Shown here: positions 26,651 to 35,570 of the stretch, in pieces
Layout of the letters: every line of letters begins with the position of its first letter
Numbering within the stretch: position 1 is the first letter of the stretch
Source of the DNA: Dyella sp. S184
GTDB taxonomy: Bacteria; Pseudomonadota; Gammaproteobacteria; Xanthomonadales; Rhodanobacteraceae
DNA: 64,000 bases
Assembly: GCF_009766065.1 (NCBI RefSeq)
Contig: NZ_LMUE01000005.1
Span: 426,731-490,730, forward strand
Reading direction: 5' to 3'
Translations under genes and position numbers: made by a program
The notes under the pieces: model-generated
The model's database searches: none
The model's input: the letters and a program-made list of their open reading frames with translations, nothing else
What the model was told of the DNA's origin: nothing

Positions 26651-27369
26651 TGACGCTTCACGATCACTGGTGGCTGATGGCGGGCATCGTGGCGCTGTAT
26701 CTGTACGACTCCGCCTTGCTGCTGTTCCACAACGAGATCGTGCTGGAGACGAGGCGCAGCGGTTGCCTCGTCTCTGGCGGCGCGGCGATGGAGTTTCGCG
26801 GCAGGCACCCGTATCTGCCGAATCCGCTGTGCCCGCACCGCCCACTGGTTCGCTTGAGCTGGTCGGTGGACGAGCCGCTTGACGGGAGTGCACACCGCAT
26901 ACGCTGGCGGCGCATCAAGCTGGCGCTGTCATCGATTGCACCATGGGCATGGATGCTGTTCGGCCTTTTTTTTGTCGGCCTTCCCGGCGTACTGTGCTTC
27001 GGCACGGACGCGTTGCTGCTGGGCTGGCTGGTGCTCACCTATCTGACCATTATTGCGATGCTTGGACAGGTCTGGGTGCGGCGAAAGGCATTGAACCTGT
27101 CGGGTAGAGCGATCGCTGCGTTGAGCCTCGACGTGCTGCTTTGCGCACCCTTCGCGATCAATATGGTCAGGAAGATCAGTTTGCGGCAGGTCCATTCCTC
27201 CGGTCTGTATGCGTTCGCGTCGTCAACGCTATCCGCTGCGGAAAAAGCCGTGCTGTGCGAAATACTGCGTGGAAGAATTCAGGCCAGTCTGGATTTTCAG
27301 GAGCCGAACAGCGGCGCCAGCCATGCGCTGCGCGCCTACCTTAAAAATTTCGAGGATGGCATCCCGTGA
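26650..27369 (+). CDS. Membrane hypothetical protein in the DUF2167/J-domain operon
   Basis: 239 residues with helices near the N-terminus (WWLMAGIVALYLYDSALLLF) and at about 95-140 (WAWMLFGLFFVGLPGV, LLLGWLVLTYLTIIAMLG). A cytoplasmic or periplasmic tail ends SHALRAYLKNFEDGIP. Two-base and four-base overlaps with both neighbours show tight translational coupling. No family is recognised. Confidence 0.7.
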   Translation: MTLHDHWWLMAGIVALYLYDSALLLFHNEIVLETRRSGCLVSGGAAMEFRGRHPYLPNPLCPHRPLVRLSWSVDEPLDGSAHRIRWRRIKLALSSIAPWAWMLFGLFFVGLPGVLCFGTDALLLGWLVLTYLTIIAMLGQVWVRRKALNLSGRAIAALSLDVLLCAPFAINMVRKISLRQVHSSGLYAFASSTLSAAEKAVLCEILRGRIQASLDFQEPNSGASHALRAYLKNFEDGIP

Positions 27370-27764
27370 CCCTTACACAGATCGTTGTCATCGTGGCGGG
27401 TTTGCTATTCGGCTACCGCCTCGTCAGCCATATGCTCTCGCCGGGTGACGGCGACAAGAGCAGGCAGCCGCCAGGCTCGCCCAACAATGGCGCCGCTGCG
27501 AACGATCCGCATGGACGTTCGTACGAGTCGGCATGGAGTAGCGCGCCACCTGCACCTGTGGCACCAATCGCCTGGTATCAGACGCTGGGTGTCAGTGAGT
27601 CCGCAAGCCTGGAGGAAATCGATCACGCCTATCGGGTACAGATCAGCCAATACCATCCCGATAAAGTGGCCAATCTCGGCGAAGAGATCCGCCAGCTTGC
27701 CGAGACACGATCGAAGCAGATCAATGCTGCGTATGACATTGCCATTCGGCTTCGCCGTCGCTAG
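27366..27764 (+). CDS. Membrane-anchored J-domain protein
   Basis: 132 residues with a GTG start that overlaps the previous stop. One N-terminal membrane helix (TLTQIVVIVAGLLFGYRLV) is followed by a Pro/Gly/Ala-rich linker. A C-terminal J-domain (WYQTLGVSESASLEEIDHAYRVQISQYHPDKV) carries the HPD tripeptide that stimulates Hsp70 ATPase. There is no zinc finger or substrate domain. It may recruit an Hsp70 to the two membrane proteins upstream. Confidence 0.85.
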   Translation: MTLTQIVVIVAGLLFGYRLVSHMLSPGDGDKSRQPPGSPNNGAAANDPHGRSYESAWSSAPPAPVAPIAWYQTLGVSESASLEEIDHAYRVQISQYHPDKVANLGEEIRQLAETRSKQINAAYDIAIRLRRR

Positions 27765-27871
27765 ATGCAAAAGTATGTAGATGCAGGCGTTCGGGAAATC
27801 AGGTGTCTGGGTGCACGTTCTCCGAACTTTCTCCACACTGTTTTCTCCCTTGATTCCAGAAAACTCGCCTG

Positions 27872-28393
27872 ATGCTTCGAGATGTTACATCCGCTGATTT
27901 TCCCGCGATCCTCGCTCTCAACGAGGCCTTCGTGAGCGTGCTCAGTCCGCTCGACGACGCACGTCTGGCGCACCTGCATGCGCAGGCAGCGCTGCACCGC
28001 GTGATCGAGCGGGCCGGCCGGATCGAGGCGTTCCTGCTTGTGTTCCGCGAAGGGGCGGACTACGACAGCCCGAACTATCGATGGTTTATGCAGCACCATG
28101 CGCGCTTCCTGTATGTGGATCGCATCGTGGTTGCCGGCGGCACGCAGGCGCGAGGCGCCGGGACGCGGCTCTATCGCGAGGTATATGCGCTGGCGTTGCG
28201 GGATGGTGTGCCGTTGATCACCTGCGAGTTCGATATCGAGCCGCCCAACCCGGCGTCCGAAAGATTCCACGCAAGGTTGGGGTTTCGTGAGGTCGGCCGC
28301 CAGCAGCTCGACGGCGGCAGAAAGACGGTCTCGCTGCAGGCGCTCGATGTCGCTGCAGGCAACACGCCGCTGGGAAAGCTCGACTTCGGCTGA
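27872..28393 (+). CDS. GNAT-family N-acetyltransferase
   Basis: 173 residues from MLRDVTSADFPAILALNEAFV. The acetyl-CoA loop appears as VAGGTQARGAGTRLYREVYALA, and the end has NPASERFHARLGFREVGRQ. Residues FLYVDRIVV precede the loop as the beta-4 strand. Substrate is unknown. Confidence 0.85.
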   Translation: MLRDVTSADFPAILALNEAFVSVLSPLDDARLAHLHAQAALHRVIERAGRIEAFLLVFREGADYDSPNYRWFMQHHARFLYVDRIVVAGGTQARGAGTRLYREVYALALRDGVPLITCEFDIEPPNPASERFHARLGFREVGRQQLDGGRKTVSLQALDVAAGNTPLGKLDFG

Positions 28394-28591
28394 CGGTATC
28401 TTCGCGGCACGCGCTGCATCTGCTGTCCGGTTGTCCGACCCTGCGTTGCCGGCTGTCCGCGGACAATCCAGCGAGAAGGTTGGCACTTCAATCTTCTTCG
28501 AAACATCAATGACTTATGACGTACAAATGGATTGGCACGGCGATTGCTCTAGTTACAGCACAGGGCACCTTGCCAATCACGGAGACACGTC

Positions 28592-28795
28592 ATGAAATTC
28601 GAATCACAGATCCTGGCCGCACTGTTCGTTGCCTGCTTCGGCGTTTGCGCACTGGTCATGGGCGCCATGCTGAAAACCACGCCGACCCCGGTGCAGCTGG
28701 CCAGCACGAGCAAGGTGGCTGCCATTGTTCTGGTCGCGCCGGCAAGCTGCACGCTGCCCACCGATGGCGCGAGCTGCGCACGCGGCAACGATTGA
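28592..28795 (+). CDS. Small single-helix membrane protein
   Basis: 67 residues starting MKFESQILAALFVACFGVCALVMGAM, one membrane helix. A Thr/Ala-rich exported tail with two Cys (ASCTLPTDGASC) follows. GGAG seven bases upstream supports the start. Family unknown. Confidence 0.55.
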   Translation: MKFESQILAALFVACFGVCALVMGAMLKTTPTPVQLASTSKVAAIVLVAPASCTLPTDGASCARGND

Positions 28796-28920
28796 TGTTG
28801 CTCGAGGACGACGGGCTCGGCCGCTGGAAACCATGACTTGGAGTGCAGCTTTGCAGGCAGGCGCTATTGCCTCAGCAAAGGCCTATGCTGCCTGGGCGAT
28901 CACGCCAAGAGGTTTCAGTC

Positions 28921-29142
28921 ATGGCCACTGTCTCCGGCAAGACCAGCAATGGATGCACTTACGAAGCGGATTACCACCCGGCGAGTGCCGGTCGCGTGCA
29001 ATGGTCAGCGACCTTCCGCCATAACGGTGATTACGCAGGCATGCGGCATGGTTGCGTGCATGACATGCTCGGTGTGGACACTGCCAGCGTCGATGATGCG
29101 ATCAAGCTCGACATCGAGGCGACCTGGACGCAGGCTACGTGA
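28921..29142 (+). CDS. Small soluble hypothetical protein
   Basis: 73 residues from MATVSGKTSNGCTYEADYHP. Polar, with no signal or helix; two Cys (NGCTYE, HGCVHDM). AGAGG lies about eight bases before the start. The codon pattern fits the neighbourhood, but the family is unknown. Confidence 0.5.
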   Translation: MATVSGKTSNGCTYEADYHPASAGRVQWSATFRHNGDYAGMRHGCVHDMLGVDTASVDDAIKLDIEATWTQAT

Positions 29143-29384
29143 CGTCGGATTCAGGGCTGCGGCCAAACAGGCTGGCTCCGCACTTTCTTGCGGTTACGCG
29201 GTATCCCGGTAGCGCTGCGTAGCAGCGAAAGTGGCGGGCGAGGGCCGATGGAGAGGCTACCTTGGACAAGCAACTTCAGGCGACTCGCTTTGGATATTTG
29301 GCGTAGGTGTTTGCTGCAATATTCATCTGGCATTATCGGTAGCGATACGATGCTCATTCCCTCACAACCCGCACGGAGAACGTC
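29143..29384. other. Intergenic region
   Basis: About 240 bases between two small genes. Only weak frames are present. The last bases (CGGAGAACGTC) form the ribosome binding site of the next gene. Confidence 0.3.
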
Positions 29385-29603
29385 ATGGGAATTCTGGATG
29401 TCGCAGGTGAAATTGCAGGTGCTGTGGTCGCTGTCGAAGGCGCAGAAAAGCTCGATCCGAATGCAGGTCTGCTGACGAAAGGCGTGGCCGCCTTTGCTGG
29501 TTTCAAGGGAGCGGGTGCGCTCGAGTCGCTGGTCGGAAAGAAGGAAGACGAGGGTGATTCGAACGAGGCCGCCCCGGACGCCGACGCTGCTCCGCAAGCC
29601 TGA
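29385..29603 (+). CDS. Small hypothetical protein with glycine/alanine-rich helix
   Basis: 72 residues: MGILDVAGEIAGAVVAVEG, a moderately hydrophobic region, then GVAAFAGFKGAGALESLVGKK and an acidic tail rich in Asp, Glu and Ala. GGAG seven bases upstream and a strong terminator downstream support expression. Function is unknown. Confidence 0.6.
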   Translation: MGILDVAGEIAGAVVAVEGAEKLDPNAGLLTKGVAAFAGFKGAGALESLVGKKEDEGDSNEAAPDADAAPQA

Positions 29604-29622
29604 CTCTCTGATCGATCCATCC

Positions 29623-29658
29623 GGGCCAGCCACCTGTCAGGGGCTGGCCCTTTTGCTT
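29623..29658 (+). terminator. Rho-independent terminator
   Basis: A 9-bp stem GGGCCAGCC / GGCTGGCCC with a 10-base loop is followed by TTTTGCTTTC, 19 bases after the small gene. Confidence 0.9.
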
Positions 29659-29694
29659 TCTGGTATTTCAAAGCAGGGGCAAGCTTGCACTTCG

Positions 29695-30771
29695 TCAGGC
29701 CAGTCTGACCCCGTGCTTCGGCAGGATGAGCTGGGTCACCACGAACCGATGCTCCTTGATGGCGTCGTGGAATTTCCGGTAGTCGGACTGCTCGAAGCGC
29801 TCGGACCATAGAGGCTTTTTTTCGCCGTCGGCGTCTGCATCGATGATGCCAGTAGCGGCGTCCTTCCATGAGCCTGTACCCTTGGCGACGTAGGCAGGAA
29901 TGTCTTCCGAGAAGCCGGGGACGCTGCCGTTGGCAAAGGCCGTCGTCAGCACATGCAATCGCTCGATGGGGTCGTCGCTGCGGTTGGATTCGAGCAGCGC
30001 CGCCAGTGCGGCCTTGGCACCCGCTGGCAATCCAGCTTCCGTGGTGTATGCGTTGTTGCCGCTGCGGAAGCCCTTGATGGCGCGGTAAGCCATGTCGGCC
30101 GCGTCCATGAAGATAAGCAGGTTGTCGCGCTTGAACTTGAGACCGTGCCCGTTTTCGTATTCCCACTTCGCCCAGGGCTGGTCAGGGAAGTGCAACGCGG
30201 CGCCGTGACCGAGCTTCACCACATGGTCGAGGAAGCCCGTTTGGGCCGTATGCACCACGCCGTCCAGGAACTGCTTCAGTTTGCCTGCCCATGTTTCCGG
30301 TGTGTAGTCATCGCTGGTCAGTGACTTGACCACATTGTGATCGCTGATCGTGCCGGAGAAGTTCTGATGCGCCCAGGTGTCGATGTAGACATGCAGGGTG
30401 ATGCCCAGCCGATGCAGCGCGTTCTCCGCGCCACGGTTGTCGATGGCGTGGGCTACCATTTCCCGCGCGATCGTGCTGTCGGGTTTGCAGATGGATTTGT
30501 CCTCCAGCGTGCTGCCTTCGCCGGCGGGCAGGAAGTGGAACGGCGCCCAGATGCGCTTGTCACTGGTGTTGTTGATGTTCATGTAATCGAACATCTTGTG
30601 CGCGCTGGCAAAGCGCTCGTAGCTTTCACCACCTTCGAACTCGAGCATGCCGGAGACTGTCGAGTCATCCACATACTGGCCGGCATGCGCCACTGTCTCT
30701 GCGTCCGGCTTTTCGAGCCCGGCGAGCCGGCCTAGCAGGTAGATCACGCCGTAGTGAAAATCGATGTTCAT
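29695..30771 (-). CDS. DUF6765-like protein
   Basis: 358 residues from MNIDFHYGVIYLLGRLAGL, a start that from memory is typical of DUF6765; the ATG 36 bases upstream is less likely. Histidine/aspartate-rich motifs (FHYGV, HAIDNRG, LHVYIDTWAHQNFSG, DHVVKLGHGAALHFPDQPWA) suggest a metal-binding helical hydrolase fold similar to zinc phospholipase C. No signal peptide is present. Activity is unproven. Confidence 0.7.
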   Translation of the reverse strand: MNIDFHYGVIYLLGRLAGLEKPDAETVAHAGQYVDDSTVSGMLEFEGGESYERFASAHKMFDYMNINNTSDKRIWAPFHFLPAGEGSTLEDKSICKPDSTIAREMVAHAIDNRGAENALHRLGITLHVYIDTWAHQNFSGTISDHNVVKSLTSDDYTPETWAGKLKQFLDGVVHTAQTGFLDHVVKLGHGAALHFPDQPWAKWEYENGHGLKFKRDNLLIFMDAADMAYRAIKGFRSGNNAYTTEAGLPAGAKAALAALLESNRSDDPIERLHVLTTAFANGSVPGFSEDIPAYVAKGTGSWKDAATGIIDADADGEKKPLWSERFEQSDYRKFHDAIKEHRFVVTQLILPKHGVRLA

Positions 30772-30772
30772 C

Positions 30773-30907
30773 GAGCGACTGTCCTGACAGGAGTTCCGCA
30801 ACGGCAAAGATAGCCGGTTCGGATAAGCGGGTCAGATCCGTTGCCGGAGGCCATCTGAGTCGCTCTGACTTCGCAAGAAATTTCGCTTCGCGAAGCGTCG
30901 CTTTTTT
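30773..30907 (+). ncRNA. Candidate structured RNA between divergent genes
   Basis: The intergenic stretch can fold into nested pairings: GAGCGACT (30773-30780) with AGTCGCTC (30858-30865), and GCAACGG (30798-30804) with CCGTTGC (30838-30844), plus a small CTGTC/GACAG hairpin. It ends in the palindrome CGCTTCGCGAAGCG (30884-30897) and then a T6 run at about 30902. No open frame fits. This is a fold seen by eye; expression is not shown. Confidence 0.3.
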
Positions 30908-31072
30908 GCGATGAGTCATGCAAATATCGCAACGCCGCCCGGGGCTGGGGACGGCAGTCACACCCCGCTGGGATCTCCATCGCATGGACGCTATGCGTAC
31001 GCCGCATGCCTTCCGCACGACTGTGAGTGAAAGGGTGCGGGGTAAGGGAATCGATACTCAACAGGGGGAAAC

Positions 31073-31510
31073 ATGTTTAGAAAACTATTGGCAGCAACGT
31101 TGCTGGCGGGCGTCCTGGCCATGTCGGGCTGCGCAAGCGTTCCCATGGCCAGCAAGAGTGCTGATGCACAGGCCAAGCAGTTCACTCCAGCTACGGACAA
31201 GGCAACGGTCTACATCTACCGCAATGAAGTCTTCGGCTCGGCGATCAAGATGCCGTTGCTGATCGACAATATGTCGGTGGGCGATACCGCATCCAAGACG
31301 TATGTCGTGAAACAGCTTCCGCCAGGGTCCCACACCATCACGTCGAAGACCGAAAAAGACTCGTCGGTGACCATCGATATGATGGCTGGGCAGATGTACT
31401 ACGTGTGGCAGGAAGTAAAGATGGGTATGTTCGCCGCCGGTTCGGCGTTGCATGTGGTCGATGAGAAAAAGGGACAGGCTGGCGTGCAGGAATCGACGTT
31501 GATCGAATAA
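31073..31510 (+). CDS. DUF2846-family lipoprotein
   Basis: 145 residues. The lipobox VLAMSGC places the lipid-modified Cys at about residue 20. The domain begins ATVYIYRNEVFGSAIKMPLLIDN and includes LPPGSHTITSKTEKDSSV, the DUF2846 pattern of a small beta-sandwich. It is probably periplasmic; the role is unknown. A G-rich ribosome binding site precedes the ATG. Confidence 0.85.
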   Translation: MFRKLLAATLLAGVLAMSGCASVPMASKSADAQAKQFTPATDKATVYIYRNEVFGSAIKMPLLIDNMSVGDTASKTYVVKQLPPGSHTITSKTEKDSSVTIDMMAGQMYYVWQEVKMGMFAAGSALHVVDEKKGQAGVQESTLIE

Positions 31511-31569
31511 GCACAACGATACAGCCGTGAGCGGGAACATCGCGCTTGCTGGCTACTGACGTGTAGATC

Positions 31570-31597
31570 AAGGGCGGCAGCAATGCCGCCCTTTTCT
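31570..31597 (+). terminator. Rho-independent terminator
   Basis: A 9-bp stem AAGGGCGGC / GCCGCCCTT with a 6-base loop runs into TTTTCTC, 60 bases after the lipoprotein gene. Confidence 0.88.
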
Positions 31598-31746
31598 CAA
31601 GGTTTCTTAAAAGTTGGCCCCTTGATTTCATGATGATCTGACTCAGCACGGTCCAGAGTAACTGGATGCCGGCTGGCGTTGCGTACGGGGCAAAATAGGC
31701 GGATCTCCGCGATAGTAGCGGCGATCATTCCGCGGCTCGTCGTTCG

Positions 31747-32466
31747 TCAGCGCAAAGCGGCATCCTTGGACGCGCTGAGAATATCGCCGCCGGCTTCGAT
31801 CTGAACCAGCGCCGCGGTCGAGAGGCCAGCCAGCGATGTCGGCGGCACGGCGAACGTACGCGGTCTTCCATCCCACATGCCCAGATGCACCAGTTCACGC
31901 ACCACATTGCGATGCGGCAAGGTGCGGCCGCCGTTCTCGCCGCCACTAATGGCCACGTTGAGGGTGCGTGGGTCGTAACGCACCAGCCATACGTCACAGG
32001 TGGCGGCAGGCTTGCCTGCACCGACCACCAGCTGGCCCTTCTGCCACGACAGTTGCGGCCCCTGCGAGGTCGCATGCTCGATGGTCTGGTCGAGCTGCAC
32101 ACGGTCGGAGCCGACCAGATCCGCGTGACCATTCACATAGACCTGTGGCGTCCATACGTTGTTGCGCTTGTGATATTTCGCATACGCCCATTGCCTGTCC
32201 GTGTATGCCTCAGTGGCGAACGTATCCTTCCATCCAAGGCTATCCCAGTAGGTGACGCCATAGGACAAGGCGAGGATGCCGGGCTGTCCCGCGATCGCAT
32301 TGAGGTTGGCCTCGGCCGGCGGGCACGAAGAGCAGCCCTGGCTCTGGAAAAGCTCGACCACCACGAGGTGCGTCGGCGCGGGCAGGTCCTGCGCGTAGCC
32401 GATCTCGCAGCAGGCAAGCAGCGACACTGCGCCGAGCAGCAGTTTCAAGAGTGGACGGTTCGTCAT
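31747..32466 (-). CDS. DUF1223-family secreted thioredoxin-fold protein
   Basis: 239 residues with a signal peptide (LLKLLLGAVSLLACCEIGYAQ). VVELFQSQGCSSCPPAEANL is the DUF1223 hallmark: a thioredoxin-like CxxCP site at about residues 45-49. WDSLGWKDTFATEAYTDRQ and NNVWTPQVYVNG follow. A periplasmic redox or binding role is likely. Confidence 0.88.
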   Translation of the reverse strand: MTNRPLLKLLLGAVSLLACCEIGYAQDLPAPTHLVVVELFQSQGCSSCPPAEANLNAIAGQPGILALSYGVTYWDSLGWKDTFATEAYTDRQWAYAKYHKRNNVWTPQVYVNGHADLVGSDRVQLDQTIEHATSQGPQLSWQKGQLVVGAGKPAATCDVWLVRYDPRTLNVAISGGENGGRTLPHRNVVRELVHLGMWDGRPRTFAVPPTSLAGLSTAALVQIEAGGDILSASKDAALR

Positions 32467-32558
32467 GGCGGCAGTTCTCCAGTCGATACATCAGGCAGCG
32501 CGAGTCAAAGCTGCGTGTCGATATGCTTGTTCTTCGCCATGGCGTGGAGAAAGTTACC

Positions 32559-33953
32559 TCAGCGATCGGCCTCGCTCGCCGCCACGGCCAGCCCCGAGAC
32601 TACGCCCAGCGAAGGATCGCCCTGCACCAGCGGGATTTCCGGGAAGCAGGCCTGCACGCGCGCCTTGACCTGCGGTGAGCGCGAGGTGCCGCCGGTGAGG
32701 AAGACGCTGGCGGGGAGTTGGTCGAGGTCATTGCGCACGGTCGCCAGGGTGCGTTCCATCTGGCCGAGGAACGATGCAATGGCGGCGTGGAAATCCACGC
32801 TGTCGAGTTCAACCGCGAGCCCATGCTCGATGAAGTCCAGCTCGGCGCGATGGCGTGGCGACGTGCTCAGGGTAATCTTGCTGCGTTCGGCCGCCTGGTT
32901 CAGGCGGGTGGTGGCGCCCGGTGCCTGCAGCGAGCGCAAGCGCGAGCCGTAGGGTTCGTCAATGAGGCGGTAGTTCTGTTGACTGAACTCGCGCTGCTTC
33001 GGCAGGTTGTGCACACTGGCCGCATCCACGTAGCGGTGCGCGGGCATGCTGATCTGATCCTTGCCGAGCTGGGGCATGAAGCTGTGCAGACTGACGCTCA
33101 CGTCGAGGTCGGTGCCGCCCTTGGGCAGACCCCAGCTACGCGCGATATGCGGTGCTTCGCCGCCGCCGAGCTGGGCATGTGCCACGTCGGTGGTGCCGCC
33201 ACCGATGTCGACGATCAGTGCGTGCTGCCGTTGCTGCAGACTCTGGTGATAGTGCATCGCGGCGGCGGCCGGTTCTTCCAGAAATGTCACGTGGTCGAAG
33301 CCGGCCGCCGCCGCGGCTTCGCGCAGGATCTCGATTGCCTGCAACGATCCTTGCGCACCCATCGAGCTGCGGAATTCAACGGGTCGCCCAATCACCGCAC
33401 CGCGCACCGGTGCGCCGAACTGGCGGCTGGCGATGAGGCGGATGTGCTCGAGGATATGCGTCGCGATATGCACGATCACCTTGCGCACCTGCGGGTCGAG
33501 TCGATAGCCGAACATCGACTTGGGCGATTCGATCAGATTGCCGCCACCGCTTTCCAGATAGCCTTCCACCGCTTCCTCGCCGAACAGGGCATGCTGGAAG
33601 CTGGCCACCGAGGCGGTGGCGGCGCGGGTCTGTTCCTCCATCCACTGCCGGCGCACTACGCGCAGGGCTTCGCGGCGCAGTTCGTCTTCGCTGCGTGACA
33701 CCGGCGCCTGTCCGCGTGCCGTGGCGGCCGTCGCGAGCTGGCGCTGCTGGGTCCGCGCGAGGCGAAGGTGTGCTTCCAGTTGCGCTTCCAGTGCGGGAGT
33801 CAGTGCGAAGTCGTTGGGATCCGGCACCCGTTCGGGGAAAAACACCGCCGTGCGGAACTGTTCGGCTTCGCCGAAGCGCACGAGGCTCAGCTCGCCGCCG
33901 ATGATGGCGGCGGCGGCCGAATAGCTGGTGCCAAAGTCGATACCGATGTGCAT
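32559..33953 (-). CDS. yegD: Hsp70-family protein, YegD type
   Basis: 464 residues. The actin-like ATPase starts MHIGIDFGTSYSAAAAI, and phosphate 2 is HALIVDIGGGTTDVAHAQ. EEPAAAAMHYHQSL and the late FLTGGTSRSPQVKARV motif complete the fold. There is an insertion at about 60-120 and no substrate-binding domain, as in YegD. It is cytoplasmic. It may work with J-domain proteins such as that at 27366, but this is speculative. Confidence 0.9.
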   Translation of the reverse strand: MHIGIDFGTSYSAAAAIIGGELSLVRFGEAEQFRTAVFFPERVPDPNDFALTPALEAQLEAHLRLARTQQRQLATAATARGQAPVSRSEDELRREALRVVRRQWMEEQTRAATASVASFQHALFGEEAVEGYLESGGGNLIESPKSMFGYRLDPQVRKVIVHIATHILEHIRLIASRQFGAPVRGAVIGRPVEFRSSMGAQGSLQAIEILREAAAAAGFDHVTFLEEPAAAAMHYHQSLQQRQHALIVDIGGGTTDVAHAQLGGGEAPHIARSWGLPKGGTDLDVSVSLHSFMPQLGKDQISMPAHRYVDAASVHNLPKQREFSQQNYRLIDEPYGSRLRSLQAPGATTRLNQAAERSKITLSTSPRHRAELDFIEHGLAVELDSVDFHAAIASFLGQMERTLATVRNDLDQLPASVFLTGGTSRSPQVKARVQACFPEIPLVQGDPSLGVVSGLAVAASEADR

Positions 33954-34182
33954 GGGTCACGCTGTCGCTGTATGGCAACCCGACATTATGACGGCTGCGC
34001 CGGCGATGACCTAGGAATCAGCTGAATCAGGCCTGGGCGAATCACGCCGGCTCCTCACAAGCTGGTTCCGGGTATCCGACCGATTCCCGGCTGCCATGGG
34101 ACAGCAGGGGTGCCAGTAGTCAGGTGGTGGACACGCAGGGGTTCGGCTACGTTGGACGCTCTTCAGACGAGGGGAGTCGTCC

Positions 34183-35526
34183 ATGAAATACGTTCTTGCC
34201 ATCCTGCTGATGGCGGTCATGACGCTGGCTGCGACGCGGGTGTGGGCGGCGCCGGCGGCTGATGCAACGCCGAGTGTCAGCGCAACAGCCACGGCGGCCA
34301 GTGCGGCGTCCTTCAATGTGGATGCCGCCACCAACGCCTATATGGCGGAACTGTCGCCGCAGGCGCGGGCGAAGTCCGATGCGTACTTCGAGGGCGGCTA
34401 CTGGCTGATCCTGTGGGATCTGCTGGTGGCGCTGGGTGTGGCGTGGCTGCTGCTCGGCACGCGGTTGTCGGCGCGCATGCGCGACTTTGCCGAACGCGTC
34501 ACGCGCTTTCGCTGGCTGCAGACCGCGATCTACGCGGTGCAATACATCCTGCTGACGACGCTGCTGACGCTGCCGTGGACGATTTACGAGGACTTCGTGC
34601 GCGAACACCAGTACGGCCTGTCCAACCAGAACTTCTGGCAATGGCTGGGGGAGCAGGGCACGTCGCTGATCATCGCGCTGATCCTGGGCACCGCGGTGCT
34701 GGTGATCATCTACGCGGTGATCCGCAAGGCCACGCGTACCTGGTGGGTGTGGGGTGCGGGGGTAGCGATCGTGTTCGCCATGTTCTTCGCCACCATCGCG
34801 CCGGTTTACATCTCGCCGCTGTTCAATACCTACAAGTCGCTGCCGGACAGCCCGCTGAAGGCGCAGATCCTGTCGATGGCGCGTGCCAACGGCATTCCGG
34901 CCACCGACGTGTACTGGTTCGATGCCTCTCGACAGAGCAAGCGCATCAGCGCCAATGTCAGCGGCATGTTCGGTACCACCCGCATCAGCCTCAACGACAA
35001 CCTGCTCAACCGCAGCACGCCGGCCGAGATCAAGGGTGTGCTGGGCCACGAGATGGGCCACTACGTGATGAACCATGTCTACAAGGGCATCGTGTTCATC
35101 GGCATCATCATCGTGCTCGGCTTTGCCTTCATGCGCTGGGGCTTCGCCTGGGCCGAGCGTCGCTGGGGTACGCGCTGGGGCATTCGTGGTGTTGATGATG
35201 TCGCCGGGCTTCCTCTGTTGATGGCACTGTTCACACTCTTCATGTTCTTCATGACACCGGTGAACAATACGATCACCCGCACCATGGAGGCTGAGGCCGA
35301 TGCGTTCGGCCTGAATGCCGCGCGCCAGCCGGACGGTTTTGCGCGGGCGGCGGTGCAGCTTTCCGAATACCGCAAGATGCAGCCGGGTCCGGTCGAGGAG
35401 TACGTGTTCTACGATCACCCGAGTGGCTGGAACCGCATCCACCGCGCCATGATCTGGAAGGCCGAGCATCTCGACGATGCGGATATCAAGGTGGAGGAAT
35501 CGATTGCGCCGGCGGCTGCACGTTGA
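34183..35526 (+). CDS. M48-family metallopeptidase (Ste24-like CAAX protease fold)
   Basis: 447 residues with a signal peptide ending near VWAAPA. Several membrane helices follow (DLLVALGVAWLLLG, AVQYILLTTLLTLPW, TSLIIALILGTAVLVIIYAV, WWVWGAGVAIVFAMFFATIAPVYISPLF). The zinc site is LGHEMGHYVMNH, and the third ligand is in EAEADAFGLN. Bacterial relatives process membrane proteins. GGGGAG precedes the start. Confidence 0.92.
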   Translation: MKYVLAILLMAVMTLAATRVWAAPAADATPSVSATATAASAASFNVDAATNAYMAELSPQARAKSDAYFEGGYWLILWDLLVALGVAWLLLGTRLSARMRDFAERVTRFRWLQTAIYAVQYILLTTLLTLPWTIYEDFVREHQYGLSNQNFWQWLGEQGTSLIIALILGTAVLVIIYAVIRKATRTWWVWGAGVAIVFAMFFATIAPVYISPLFNTYKSLPDSPLKAQILSMARANGIPATDVYWFDASRQSKRISANVSGMFGTTRISLNDNLLNRSTPAEIKGVLGHEMGHYVMNHVYKGIVFIGIIIVLGFAFMRWGFAWAERRWGTRWGIRGVDDVAGLPLLMALFTLFMFFMTPVNNTITRTMEAEADAFGLNAARQPDGFARAAVQLSEYRKMQPGPVEEYVFYDHPSGWNRIHRAMIWKAEHLDDADIKVEESIAPAAAR

Positions 35527-35570
35527 CAATTGATTGAACGTGGATCACGTCGCCCATTCTGGAGATGGAA

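Noticed and set aside
32718..33698. 326-codon plus-strand frame
   Set aside because: It is a shadow of the YegD-type Hsp70 gene.
34147..35529. 460-codon open frame on the minus strand
   Set aside because: It is antisense to the clear M48 protease gene and is rich in Arg, His and Gln as expected for a shadow frame of high-G+C coding DNA.
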